Assembly: GCA_025506515.1 (NCBI GenBank)
Contig: CM046457.1
Span: 45,678,445 to 45,742,444 of the forward strand
Reading direction: 5' to 3'
Source of the DNA: Flaveria trinervia
Lineage: Eukaryota; Streptophyta; Magnoliopsida; Asterales; Asteraceae
DNA length: 64,000 nucleotides
Positions within the stretch are counted from its first letter, which is position 1; every line of letters begins with the position of its first letter. Shown here one piece after another: positions 35,841-47,026 of this stretch. The position numbers and the translations under genes were made by a program. Below the pieces are notes generated by a model. It was not told the DNA's origin. It saw only the letters and a list, made by a program, of their open reading frames with translations, and searched no databases.

Positions 35841-38800
35841 TCCATATTGATTTAAACATGATATCCTCTAACACATGGGTATTAGATACCGGATGTGGAA
35901 CTCACATTTGCAATTTGTTGTAGGGGTTCAAAAGAAGTAGTGACTTCAAGAAAGGGGATGTAAGCCTCTACATGGGCAATGGGGCTAAAGTTCAAGTTGA
36001 AGCCCGTGGTGACTACATCTTGAAACTTCCAAATGGTTTGGAAGTAATTTTGAACAATGTTTTCTATGCTCCTAGTTTGACTAGGAATATTATCTCTGTA
36101 GCCCTGTTAAAACAATTTGGATATGTATTATCATTTGTTGAAAAAGATATTCATGTTTCTTTTAATGGTATGTTCTATTTTAAAGTTATTCCCATTAATG
36201 GTATTTATGAATTGGTTCATGAAAATACTTTAAATAGCTCATTGTACCAAACTAACACCAAGAAACTCAAGTTAGACTTGAGTGATACCTATCTTTGGCA
36301 TTGTCGTCTTGGCCATATAAACAAGAAACGTTTACAAACACTTCAAAAGAATGGTCTTTTAAAAAAATGAATGTGATTCATTTGATGTTTGTGAATCTTG
36401 TTTACAAGGAAAGATGACTAAGGCACCCTTAGTGGAACTAACGAAAGGGCAAAAGATTTATTAGGAATCATACATTCGGATGTATGTGGTCCTTTTAAGC
36501 CAATGACTAGGAATGGTGAAAGATACTTCATTACCTTTACCGACGATTATAGTCGCTATGGGTATGTGTACTTATTAAGGCACAAAGATGAAGCTTTTGA
36601 AATGTTCAAAATCTTCAAGAATGAAGTAGAAAATCAACTCAACAAGTCAATTAAAGTTCTCCGTACCGATAGAGGAGGTGAATACCTAAGTGATGCCTTT
36701 CAAGATCATCTTAGGAGTTGTGGGATTGTCTCACAACTCACTCCACCTGGAACACCACAACATAATGGTGTGTCTGAGAGGAGGAATCGAACCTTATTGG
36801 ATATGGTCCGATCTATGATGGCTAGAAGCTCATTACCTCTATCATTTTGGGGTTTCGCTCTGCTCTCCGCGGCCCGTATTCTAAATATGGCCCCAACCAA
36901 AAGGTGGAAAGGACACCTTTTGAGATATGGCGTGGAAGGGTTCCATCGCTATCATACTTAAGGGTCTGGGGTTGTGAGGCTTATGTTAAGACTCCCACCC
37001 CAAACAAGTTAGAAGTCCGATCCACCAAGTGTATCTTTGTTGGATATCCTAGAGATTCTATGGGATATTATTTCTATGATCCGCTGGAACAAAAGGTGTT
37101 TGTTGCCAGAAAGGGTGAGTTCTTAGAAGCAAAGTTCCTTATGGAAGGAGCTGGCAGTAGAACAGTGGACCTTGAAGAGGATCAAGAACCACAACCCAAT
37201 GCACGTTTGGTTGAAACTAGCACTCAACATGAGGATGTTGAGGATGATCAAGGGGTTGATCAATACACACAAGAAGTTCGCAGAAGTGGTAGAATTAGTA
37301 ATCCACCTGAAAGATACGGATTTTTCGTGGATGGATGCTATGTGGTAGATTCAGATGAACCAACCACATACCATGATGCAGTGTCCAATTCAAATTGTGA
37401 CAAATGGCTTGAAGCCATGAACGTTGAGATGCAATCCATGTATGACAATCAAGTTTGGGAACTTGTTGTACCACCCCTTAATTCCAAGGTAGTTGGAAGT
37501 AAGTGGGTTTCAAGAAGAAAACCGATATGCATGGAAACTTGGATACTTATAAAGCTAGACTTGTAGCAAAGGGTTTCACTCAAACTCAAGGGGTTGATTA
37601 TGATGAAACCTTCTCACCTGTTGCGATGCTAAAGTCTATAAGGATATTTTTGCCATAGCTGCTCATTATGATTATGAGATTTGGCAAATAGATGTCAAAA
37701 CCGCTTTCCTAAATGGATATCTTGAGGAAGATGTCTATATGGTTCAGCCTGAAGGTTTTATCGATCCAAACATCCTAATAAAGTATGCAAGTTAAAGAAA
37801 TCAATCTATGGATTGAAACAGCATTGAGAAGCTGGAATCACCGTTTTGATGAGGAAGTAAAGAAATTTGGCTTCATAAAAAATGCTGATGAGGCTTGTGT
37901 GTATAAGAAGGCTAGTGGGAGCACAATAACTTTCCTAGTATTGTATGTTGATGACATACTACTATTTGGAAATGACATTCCAACCCTGGAAGGTGTAAAA
38001 ACCTGGCTTGGAAGTTGTTTTTCCATTAAGGATCTTGGTGAAGCCGCCTACATTCTGGAATAAATATCTATAGGGAGAGATCAAGGCGGTTGATTGGTTT
38101 GAATCAAAGTGCATACATTGATAAGATCTTGAAAAGGTTCAAGATGGAAAACTCTAAGAAAGGTACCGTACCTATTCAAAGAGGGACGATATTGAGTACG
38201 ACTCAATGTCCAAGCTCAAAGGATGAGCAAGATAAAATGAAGGCAATCCCATATGCATCTGCTATTGGATCCATCATGTATGCAATGATATGCACTCGAC
38301 CGGACGTGTCATGCGCCTTGAGCATGAAAAGCCGTTACCAGCAAAATCCTGGAAACAGTCATTGGATGGCTGTTAAGAACATACTTAAGTACCTAAGGAG
38401 GACAAGAGATATGTTCCTGATCTATGGATCTGGTGACGAGGAGCTCGTTGTAAAAGGTTACACGGATGCGAGTTTCCAAACCGATCGTGACGATTCATGG
38501 TCACAATCGGGATACATTTTCATTCTGAATGGAGGAGCTGTCTCTTGGAAGAGCTCCAAGCAGGATGTGGTGGCTCTATCAACTACAGAATCAGAATATG
38601 TCGCCGCCTCATTGGCAGCTCAAGAAGCTGCATGGTTGAAGAAATTCATTGCCGATCTAGGGGTTGTCCCTTCCATTCAGGAACCCCTAGAGATCTTTTG
38701 TGACAACGAGGGTGCAATTGCTCAAATCAAGGAACCTCGTGCTCATCAAAAGACTAGGCACATTGAGCGGAGATTCAACTACATACGAGATGAAGTTGAA

Positions 38801-38914
38801 AAGGGAAAGATATGTATTCGCAAAGTTCACACGGATCAAAACATTGCGGATCCTCTCACGAAGCTCCTTGAAAAGGCAAAGCATGAAGGTCATACGTGTG
38901 CCATGGGACTTTGA
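35841..38914 (+). pseudogene. Element E pol (protease, integrase, RT, RNase H), broken
   Basis: Protease VLDTGCGTH with DTG at 35885-35893 and a TAG near 35921. GAG-pre-integrase LWHCRLGHINKKRL is near 36293. The integrase core (36503-36961) has FTDDYSRYGYVY, RTDRGGEYL and GVSERRNRTLLDMVRSMM, so the three catalytic acidic residues are kept. In the RT, breaks fall near 37510, 37650 and 37770, and YVDD at 37944-37955 is intact. RNase H is one open stretch 38090-38914 with SKQDVVALSTTESEYVAA and CDNEGAIAQIKEPRAHQKT. Catalytic residues survive, but about seven frameshifts or stops prevent a polyprotein. Confidence 0.94.
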
Positions 38915-39698
38915 TATTCTAGTGATTGGATTTGATCTGTAAATTTTGTATTTGGATATGTGGAACTCTATATTATTTGAATAAAATTATTTGGTTATAA
39001 TGTTTCAATTAATGTTCCTATTTAGCATGTTTTATCCATGAGTAAAATGTTTACTCTAAAATGTCCGTAGTCGCTCATACTTGTGGGAACAAGTGTGAGA
39101 GTGATTATTATGAACTTGGATTGGTTGATATTCATAAGGATGAATATAGAGCAATGGGTTGCTACCAAAGTTCGTAGATATTTGTGGGACACAAATATTG
39201 GACTAACCCGCATCTCAAATTTTACTACATGGAATCTTAATGATTGATCATAAGTAAATTTGAGTAAAGGCGAATATCATTTGGTATCCTCCGACCTGAG
39301 ATACATATTGAGTTTTGATATTCACTAAGTATTATACCTTGAGCTAATTCTTCACTGTCCTGAAATAGTGGACAGTACATAAGGGTATGTTCAGATATAA
39401 CACGAGGTGTTTGTGAGAAACGTATGTAGTCAAGATGGAATTTGTTCCTCTTATTCGTTGAGAGTTAGATGTCTAAGGCCTGACAAGTTAAATCAACAAG
39501 AAATGATCATTCTGTGTTCTTGGATTTAACATGACATCTGTGACAAAAGGATAGATGATTGATTCACCTAAATCATTTCAAGTAGGATACTTGAATGGAA
39601 TGATGTTATTGAATGGCTATAAGTCATGCGTATTAAGGGTAGTGAACCGTTGTTAGGCGGTATTTACTGCTTGCATCAATCCTCTACGAATCTTGTGC
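38915..39698. other. Element E 3' untranslated region
   Basis: About 780 bp between RNase H and the polypurine tract. No credible ORF or repeat seen. Confidence 0.6.
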
Positions 39699-39709
39699 AA
39701 GTGGGAGAT
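39699..39709 (+). other. Element E polypurine tract
   Basis: AAGTGGGAGAT directly before TGTAGAATTC, the typical copia tract next to a 3' LTR. Confidence 0.85.
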
Positions 39710-40685
39710 TGTAGAATTCTATATGCCCAAGACACGTAGAACATTGATGCGGTTAGTGCGTTATGATCCAAGTCGGGTTATACCCAATAACAAGCTTAGC
39801 AAACACCAATTAATATTTAATTAATGATATGATCATGCAATTAAATATTTACACCAATTTAGAAAATGGGTTTTCTAAATAAGTTGCATATGAGAGGGAA
39901 CAACTTATTAGGATATTTTGTTCAATAATATTATTTGAAATGTCATTTAATTAGTTAGATGACATCAAATAATAATAAGAAATTATAACTTATAAGTTAA
40001 ATGGTTAATTGTGTAAGTTATATAACTTGTACATGCAATTAAATGGTTAATTGCATGTCTAGTTAAAAGACCATTTAATGTATGATTGTGTGATAAAATT
40101 TAAAGGGGGGAAACCCTTTTTAACTTAAAATTTCGGCCACCCCCCTTAACATATCATTGGTTCTTTTATTTTGAAAGACTACACACATCATAAATGTTTT
40201 TGGGGTCTTCATTTTTCTCAACACACTCAACACATGCAAACCAGCCAAAAACTCTCTCTTCTCTCCCAACAAACTCGGTTCTAGCAGCTTTCCTTTGTGG
40301 GTTTTGAAGGTCTTTTGGTGGTGTTTCTTCCTACAAGAAGGTGCTTGCAAGGACTTGGGGTATAGACACTTGAGGGCTTCTTCTCTTGAAGTCTTGGTCG
40401 TTTTTGGTGCATCTAACACCTCCATTCTTGGTCGACATTTCTGCTGCAGAAAGGTAATTAATCACAGCTTTATATAGCTGTGATTTTATGTGCATTTCAT
40501 TATGTTCATAGCTTGTTCATTCACATAAATGATCCTTTTTGATTTGGGTTTGTTTTCCATCTTAAAACATAACTAAGAACATGAAATTTTCAGCTTTAAA
40601 ATCGGTTTTAAAAGCTACATATCCGCTGCGTTTTCTGAAAGTTTAAATGGTTAAACATGGATTTTGTGTTCTAGCAAACTCGACA
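39710..40685 (+). repeat. Element E 3' LTR
   Basis: 976 bp, nearly identical to 32540-33518. Ends AACTCGACA, then CTAT and the remainder of the D LTR. Confidence 0.94.
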
Positions 40686-40744
40686 CTATTTGGTTTGTAT
40701 ACATGTAAATCATTAGTACTCCGTACCGCAACGGTCCTAACAAG

Positions 40745-40759
40745 TGGTATCAGAGCTTT
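40745..40759 (+). other. Element D primer binding site
   Basis: TGGTATCAGAGCTTT two bases after the D LTR end (CCTAACA). Its first 12 bases match the initiator tRNA-Met complement. Confidence 0.85.
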
Positions 40760-41206
40760 GGCTCTTTATTTGCATGTGATTCAATCGATTTTGATATATA
40801 AATCGCGTTTTTCACTCAAAAACGTAATCTTTTTGTGTCAAACAGTGTTTTTTACGTCTCCAGGTCAAAAAATTAATGTTTTTCCGGCATACGGCAATTA
40901 GGGTTAGTGAGAAATTCGTGTTTTTGCGTCAAAGTATTCAAAACCTTCGTTTTTTGCAAAAACAGCGGCCTCTAGTCGCACGATTGACTCAATCGCACGA
41001 CTGAACCCATTCGCACCACTCATACGCATGATTGGTTCAGTCGTCCATCCATTCGTACTACTGAAGATCTTTGTTCGTATTGTTCATCCGCACCTGTCAG
41101 TCACACGATTGACCCATACGCATTGTTTAATCGCACGAATAGCCCAATCGCATTCTTTTATTCGCACAAGTACAACAGTTTGTTCTAAAATCAAAAGTAA
41201 ATAGCA
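40760..41206 (+). other. Element D leader with cgcacgattga repeats
   Basis: Non-coding leader. From about 40970 to 41170 it is a degenerate minisatellite of units such as tcgcacgattgac and cattcgcaccac, the same core as in the D LTR and in gypsy elements G-J. Confidence 0.75.
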
Positions 41207-41570
41207 ATGGAAGATCAGTATTCAGCATTCATCATAGGTAGATATTCACAGATCCAGAATCTATTGCTTGTGGAAAATGAAGTGGGGAATCACAATAAAC
41301 CTCCTACGTGTGACTCCCTACACATATCCCACGTCGACTGTGGACAGGAGAGATTCCTGGTTCATAAGGAATGTCTGGCCTTTAACATCAACAACGTATT
41401 TTGGGCGTATTGGCTATGGATGAGAGGAGAACTTCACAGTTAAGCGTGCTCAGATGGGAGCAATCCAGAGATGGGTGACCTCCCTGGAAGCAAAGGTTCG
41501 AGATATACCTAAATGGAGTAGATCCTAATCTGTGGGAATCAATTGAGATAGGGTATAGTATGCCAGTTAG
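41207..41570 (+). pseudogene. Element D gag, N-terminal fragment
   Basis: ATG at 41207 (MEDQYSAFIIGRYSQIQ), about 465 bases after the primer binding site, where gag is expected. After a frameshift near 41420 the reading continues WKQRFEIYLNGVDPNLWESI, a pattern like the N-terminal part of copia gag proteins. It is cut off near 41570 where gypsy sequence (element F) begins. Assignment rests on position and weak pattern only. Confidence 0.55.
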
Positions 41571-42564
41571 AGCCCGGTTTGGACGAATGTGGATTCTTTG
41601 ATTTGGGGATCTACGTATGAAGATTTTGGATGAAGCTCACAAGACTCGATACCCATTCATCCTTGTGGCACAAAGATGTATCAAGACATGAAGAAGGATT
41701 ATTGGTGGCCGGGTATGAAACGTGACATTGTGGAGTATGTAAGTAAATGCCTTACTTGTCTACAGGTGAAGGTCGAGCATCAGAAGCCATATGGGAAGAT
41801 CCAACCTTTGGATATACCGGAATGGAAGTGGGAGCACATCACCATGGATTTTATTACGAAGCTACCGCGTACTCCGAAAGGTTATGATGCTTTGTGGGTG
41901 ATTGTTGACCGTCAGACGAAAAGTGCTCACTTCCTACTGATCCGCGAGACATATTCATCTGAGAGGTTGGCGGATCTTTTCATTAAGGAAATTATAACAT
42001 GGTGTGCCGGAGTCTATTGTGTCTGATCGCGACACCCGGTTTACATCCAAATTTTGGAAGAAGTTCCACGATGCGATGGGGAAGAGGTTACACATCAGTA
42101 TGGCTTATCATCCCCAGACTGATGGTCAGTCACAGAGGACCATTCAGATATCGGAGGACATGCTTCGGGCATGTGTTATTGTTTTTGGGGGAAGTTGGGA
42201 TGACCACTTACCGTTAGCTGAATTCTCATACAACAACAGTTATCATGCTAGCATTGGTGTGCCACCTTATGAGATGCTATACGGTAGGAGATTCAAAACA
42301 CCCGTCTATTGGGTGATATTGGTCAGAAGGAGTTAGGGAGCGTCGAGGTAATCGAGGCTACAACTGAGAAGCTTGAAAAGATCAAGGCCTTCATGAAGGC
42401 AGCCAAAGATAGACAGAAGTCGTATGCTGATAAACAACGTAGATCGATTGAGTTCCAGGTGGGTGACCGGGTTATGTTGAAGGTCTCACCTTGGAAGGGG
42501 ATCATCTGATTCAGGAAGCGGGCAAGTTGAGCCCAAGGTATATAGGGCCTTTCTGAATCATTGC
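41571..42564 (+). pseudogene. Element F: gypsy integrase fragment, left part
   Basis: Ty3/gypsy integrase, broken at its start by a TGA near 41600 and a frameshift near 41665. The zinc-binding H2C2 tail KCLTC is near 41750, followed by MDFITKLPRTPKGYDALWVI, SDRDTRFTSKFW and AYHPQTDGQSQRTIQ. The glutamate of the DD(35)E triad, normally in GQSERT, is glutamine here (CAG at 42133-42135). It continues through SYADKQRRSIEFQVGDRVML to RYIGPF, where element G interrupts. The upstream pol and both LTRs of F are absent. The C-terminal frame resumes at 53106. Confidence 0.9.
42560..42564. repeat. Left target-site duplication of element G (ATTGC)
   Basis: ATTGC precedes the G 5' LTR and is repeated after the 3' LTR at 53106-53110. 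Confidence 0.95.
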
Positions 42565-42941
42565 TGTGACATCCGTCACCTTAAGGTCCGTCAAACAACA
42601 TAATTAACCATCAAATTATTCTTAATTATTCTTCCTCTTCTTCATGAACTCCTGTTATAAAAATCATGTTTGCTTTATTACCCGTGTGCCTGTACTTTCT
42701 TCGTGACGTGTGCTAAACCTAAACCTTTTATAAATCTCATCACCATTATCACCAAAATATATCATTTTTAATTATAACCATTGTCATTAATAAAACCATT
42801 TTAAGTCATCAATTACCATTAAACACACTTTTAACATTAAAATAACAAGCATTTTTAAAGTCGTTTTCAACCGAAACAAACTTTGGGAACTCGGGGGCTA
42901 AGTGCAGGGACTAAAATTGAAATTTTGCAAACTTGGATGGG

Positions 42942-42949
42942 TATAAAAA
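42942..42949 (+). promoter_or_regulatory. Putative TATA box, element G 5' LTR
   Basis: TATAAAAA, conserved at 50880-50887 in the 3' LTR and followed by a pyrimidine-rich stretch (cttcttcacttc) typical of plant transcript starts. Confidence 0.7.
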
Positions 42950-43339
42950 CCCCATCCCCAGCCATTTTCTTCATCTTCTTCACTTCTCCTTCATTTTCTT
43001 CTTCACCACCTATCTTCTTCACTTTTGCACCAAAAACGCTCCATTTGGTCTCGTTTTCGTCGTCTAGACGTCATCTACAACCTAGTCTACTCCATCCTTA
43101 CAGGTAGACGGCCTTGGTTGTCCATTTCTTGCTCGTTTTACTGCTGCCCATTTCTAGGGTTTCGGGTGTTTGGGCCAACCCGAACACAAGAGGTCGTGTG
43201 GGTGCGTGTGGTGTCTTTCTGAGTGTGCTTATTGTTTGTGTGTGCTTGTTGTATGATTCTGGAAGTCTTTGTTGTGTAAAACCCGTCTTTAGGGCAGCCG
43301 AAGGCTGCTGTGCACTTTAGCAGTCGCGAACCTGCATTT

Positions 43340-43860
43340 CAGGCGACTGGGTCTGTCATGCGACTGAGCCGTGCGACTGGGTGAGTCGTGCGACTGAGTC
43401 ATTCTACTGGGTCATTCGGGCGACTGAGTCGTGCGACTAAGTCGTGTGACTGAGTCGTGCGACTGGGAATGTCATGCGACTGAGCTGTGCGATCGAATGT
43501 TGTGTGCGATTGAGTCAATGCGGATGAATGTTGTGTGCGATTGAGTCAATGCGGATGAATGTGATGTGCGATTGAGTCCTACGACCGAATGAATGCATGC
43601 GACTGTGCGTGTATCGAACGACTGAAGGCCAATCGTACGAATGAAGGTTCAGTCGTACGAATGAAGCTGATTCATACGAATGAAGATTGATTCGTGCGTA
43701 TGGAGGTTAAGTCATGCGATTGGGTGTTGTGTGGTACGACTGAATGCCAGTCGTACGAATGAAGGTTCAATTGTGCGAATGAAGCTGATTCGTACGATTG
43801 AAGTTGATTCGTATGAATGGAGTGTTGAGTCGAGCGTCTGGTCCTGTTGTGTGACCGATG
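43340..43860. repeat. Degenerate cgactgagtcgtg minisatellite, element G 5' LTR
   Basis: Dozens of imperfect units (gcgactgagtcgtg, acgaatgaaggttc, gcgattgagtcaatg), about 15-30 bp apart. The first half is rich in cgactg(a/g)g; the second half shifts to cgaatgaag. The corresponding stretch of the 3' LTR is about 51270-51770 and has lost some units. Confidence 0.88.
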
Positions 43861-45188
43861 ATGTGTGTGTGTGAATTCCCTTCCTGAATGTCTTGTGATG
43901 ATAAGGTAACATCAGTAAAAGTGTCATTGCTTGACCACAAAGATTAAAGTCAACACTATCAACAAGCACATACCAGTTCAATTTAAATCAACCTAACATT
44001 TTATAATTATCAACAACCCATTTGGGACTACAAATATTTAACAAGTACTATCTTTTATAACAATGGAATATTATACGGATGTCATTAGCAATGACGACTA
44101 CTCTTAGTACTTGGATCTACATAAGGTCTGATACGTGTGTCCGCTTGTGTGTGTGTGCTACCCATGACCGAACCGATACAACCCGAACCGACCAAACATT
44201 ACTATATGCTTTATACACGTCATTAATTCTAAACAATAACTGTCAATAGGTATTTGACTGTTCATTGTATACAACTTTTGGGAACCTTGATCATTCATAC
44301 TTACCACTTAACATGTGAGTTTCGTGGCCCTTTTTTATGCTTATACTACTTTACAAACATTTACAAACATGGGGGAAAGTATGCTCACCCATTTTCATTC
44401 TGTACAACATACATACATGGAATCAACGTGCTACTATTTGTGAGTACTTATCTGATACATGCTTGAGTCTGCTTTGTGGTTCTTTCTTACAACCATTTAA
44501 TTCCAGTGTGGGAACCGACGGATAGGTATTGGTAGTACTACTTGGGTTGACACCCCCACCCTCATGTTGGTATACTAGTTAGTACCAACAGATGCCAGGA
44601 ACGGGCCTTGGGTGAATATATTTCGACAAGATTCTTTGTGTACGTCGTTAGGTTTGGTTGTAAAGCTCTTGTCATGTGATTTTGCTTACTTATAACTGTA
44701 TGCACGGTATTCTGCAATAACTTTATACAGCATCAATTACTTATTTACTTTTAAACCTGCGAGCTCACCAACAATTTTGTTGACCATTTTGAGCATATCT
44801 TTTCAGGTAATCATGCTAGCTGAAGATCTAGGTGTGCTGCCTTAGTGGAGACCCTAGGATGCATTTCGTGGCTAACTTGTCATTTTGAAAACATTTGATG
44901 TAGTCTGTTTTGATCAATAATTACTCTTTTGTTACTTGTTCCCGGGTTGTGGGAAAAATACATTACAATGTTGATATTCGTATTTGTGTGATCATTTGGT
45001 TACGTTTGCTTATGGCTATGTTGTCGTGAACACTAACTATACACGACACAAGTCCCCTTGTTGTCGGGTGTCGTCATGACACGCTTGCTATCATTTAATA
45101 TATTGCATCTCTATCGCTTACCATGTGTTATGACGATTCCCGTCTCGTTACATCCCCGTGTTCCGCTCTTAGCGGGGGTGTGACAAAC

Positions 45189-45201
45189 TTGTATCAGAGC
45201 C
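45189..45201 (+). other. Element G primer binding site
   Basis: TTGTATCAGAGCC, four bases into the internal region. One mismatch to the standard TGGTATCAGAGCC. Confidence 0.85.
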
Positions 45202-45780
45202 ATTGGTTGTAGAGAATTAGGCAATACACTTGACCTAGACTATAACCTAGGAACCTTCATGTAGATTTGCATGCCAGGATTGTGTGCATTTTATATCTCA
45301 TACATGTTCCTCATTGCTTGTTTGTTTATCTATCTGTTTCGTGATCTTTTCACCCTGTGAGGGAGCCCTTGTGCTCACTTTTTATGGGATGCTTCTATCG
45401 GATCTTTCGTTTCCCTTTGCGCATCGAGTTGTTTTATTAATCCGGGTATTGAACCGAAGAGAACTTCATAGATCATGCTATTGCGCTTGACCTTAGACAC
45501 TGGGATTTACCCCGAGGAGGTTATGTCTGAGACCTCGAGAGAGGAGGAAATAGACAACCTCCGCTACACTAAACTTGATTTCATGCATGGATATGCCACT
45601 ATTATGATGGACTACTGTTTGGACATTTCCTATACATGGTGTGAGAATTACACGATTTGTATGCGATGTGTGACAACCATAAGTATGGTATTAACCCGGA
45701 ATGTTAGACCTTAATGTGACATGGATAATGTGCCTTGCAATGGTTAGAACTTATGCATTTACTATTCTTATGATTAGAAC
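45202..45780 (+). other. Element G leader
   Basis: Non-coding leader between the primer binding site and gag. A 79-codon frame (45475-45714) shows no gag-like feature and is taken as chance. Confidence 0.65.
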
Positions 45781-47026
45781 ATGCCGCCTCGAAGAGTTAC
45801 CCGCAGCAACAGTGGCGGAAGTGAAGCCCCGAGGGGCAAAGGCAGGGGCAGAGGTAGAGCACCGAGGATAAGTGATGGTCCTACCAATGACAATCAGGGA
45901 AGAGGAAACTCTGACATGGCAGGCTTAATCGCTCAACAGTTGGTCGCACTGATTCCGACTATCGTGGCCCAAGTGAGCGATGCCCTTCAGAATCACCACC
46001 CCCATGGGGATGGTGGCAATGATAACGAGGATAATGGGAACCCTACTGGGAATGAAAGCAATCAGGAGACCGGGAATGGTGGTACAGCTGGTAATGAAAC
46101 TGAGATTGTTAATGAGACCGAGGTTGTGAATGCTAGACGGGGATGTTCATACAAGGAATTTGTGGCTTGTAAACCGAGAGAGTTTGATGGCAAAAGGTGG
46201 AGCCATAGCCCGGACTAGATGGCTTGAAAAGATGGAGGCAGTGATTGACATCAGCGAATGCCTAGACAGTCAAAGGATCAAGTATGCCACGTGCTCACTA
46301 CAGGGCAAGGCACTAACTTGGTGGAACACTCAGATTCAGGCTAGGGGAAGAGAATCGACAATGCAAATGTCGAGGGATGAGTTCAAAGCCCTAATCACCA
46401 AGGAGTACTGTCCTCTCAACGAGATGCAAAAACTTGAGCATGAGTTCTGGAATCATGCTATGGTGGGGGCTGGGCACGCGGCTTACACCGATCGTTTTCA
46501 CGAGTTAGCAAGGTTGGTTCTGCATCTGGTCACCCCGGAATCAAAAAGGATAGAGAGGTATATTTGGGGACTTGCGCCTCAAATCCGGGCAATGGTAACC
46601 GCAGCTGCTCCTCCTACTATCCAGAGTGCAATTCTGAAGGCTGGCGCTCTAACTGATGAGATGGTGAGAACAGGGGTATTGGGCAGGGGAGCAGAGAAAA
46701 GGAAAGATGTTGGGGAAACGAGTCGGTCGAGTGCCGGGAAATTTGAGAAAAGGGCCAAGACAACTAGAAAGTTTGTGGTCGTGACCCAGGGCAGGCGAGA
46801 GTATGTGGGTCCGCACCCCAAATGTGATAGGTGCAACTTTCATCATCCCCCAGCTATGCCGTGCCGGGTGTGCGCAAACTGTAGACGCCCGGGGCACTTA
46901 GCAAGAGACTGCAGAACAGCGCCAAATATGGTCGCACCAGTCAACGCGGTTACCCCACCGGGAATGCCAGGGGCTGTTTTGAGTGTGGAAGCCCTAATCA
47001 CTACAGAAACATGTGCCCCAAACTGA
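45781..47026 (+). pseudogene. Element G gag, frameshifted
   Basis: ATG at 45781 (MPPRRVTRSNSGGSEAPRGK) with a basic Arg/Gly-rich N terminus, then an acidic Asn/Gly-rich stretch and FVACKPREFDG. A single frameshift near 46190 moves reading to a second frame with WLEKMEAVIDISECLDSQ, ALTWWNTQIQARGRE and EYCPLNEMQKLEHEFWN, the retrotransposon gag (Retrotrans_gag) core of plant gypsy elements. A CX2C motif precedes a canonical zinc knuckle CANCRRPGHLARDC (46871-46912). A second knuckle, readable only in another frame near 46975-47020 (CGSPNHYRNMC), is lost to a shift. Otherwise well preserved. Confidence 0.93.

Larger units (their letters stand above)
32540..40685 (+). mobile_element. Element E: complete copia retrotransposon inserted in the D LTR
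   Basis: 8146 bp, with 979- and 976-bp LTRs (32540-33518 and 39710-40685), a primer-binding-like site, a long leader, gag-pol and a polypurine tract. The flanks share CTAT (32536-32539 and 40686-40689). The exact duplication length is ambiguous by one base because the neighbouring bases also match. The LTRs differ by about seven transitions and three single-base indels by eye, which makes it the youngest-looking element here. Even so, its genes are broken. Lineage within copia is not assigned. Confidence 0.93.
31781..40742 (+). repeat. Element D LTR, split by element E
   Basis: Left part 31781-32539, right part from about 40686 to 40742; about 811 bp once E is removed. It starts TGTAGATACATG and ends GTCCTAACA, then a primer binding site follows. 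It contains a 76-bp-period direct duplication (31906-31976 and 31982-32052), a cgcatgactga-type minisatellite (about 32095-32315) and a CTATAAATA box at about 32321. Because a polypurine tract precedes it and a primer binding site follows it, it serves as 3' LTR of one D copy and 5' LTR of another. Confidence 0.85.
42565..45185 (+). repeat. Element G 5' LTR
   Basis: 2621 bp, TGTGACATCCGTCACC...GGTGTGACA. TATAAAAA lies at 42942-42949 within GGGTATAAAAACCCC. A cgactgagtcgtg minisatellite fills about 43340-43860. A donor-like AGGTAA is at 44815-44820. ORFs inside the LTR are repeat or low-complexity artefacts. Confidence 0.95.

Noticed and set aside
43340..43860. CRISPR-like look of regularly repeated short units
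   Set aside because: Units are degenerate, spacers are themselves repeats, no cas genes, and the setting is a plant LTR.
45475..45714. 79-codon frame upstream of G gag
   Set aside because: Lies in the leader between primer site and gag and has no recognisable motif.
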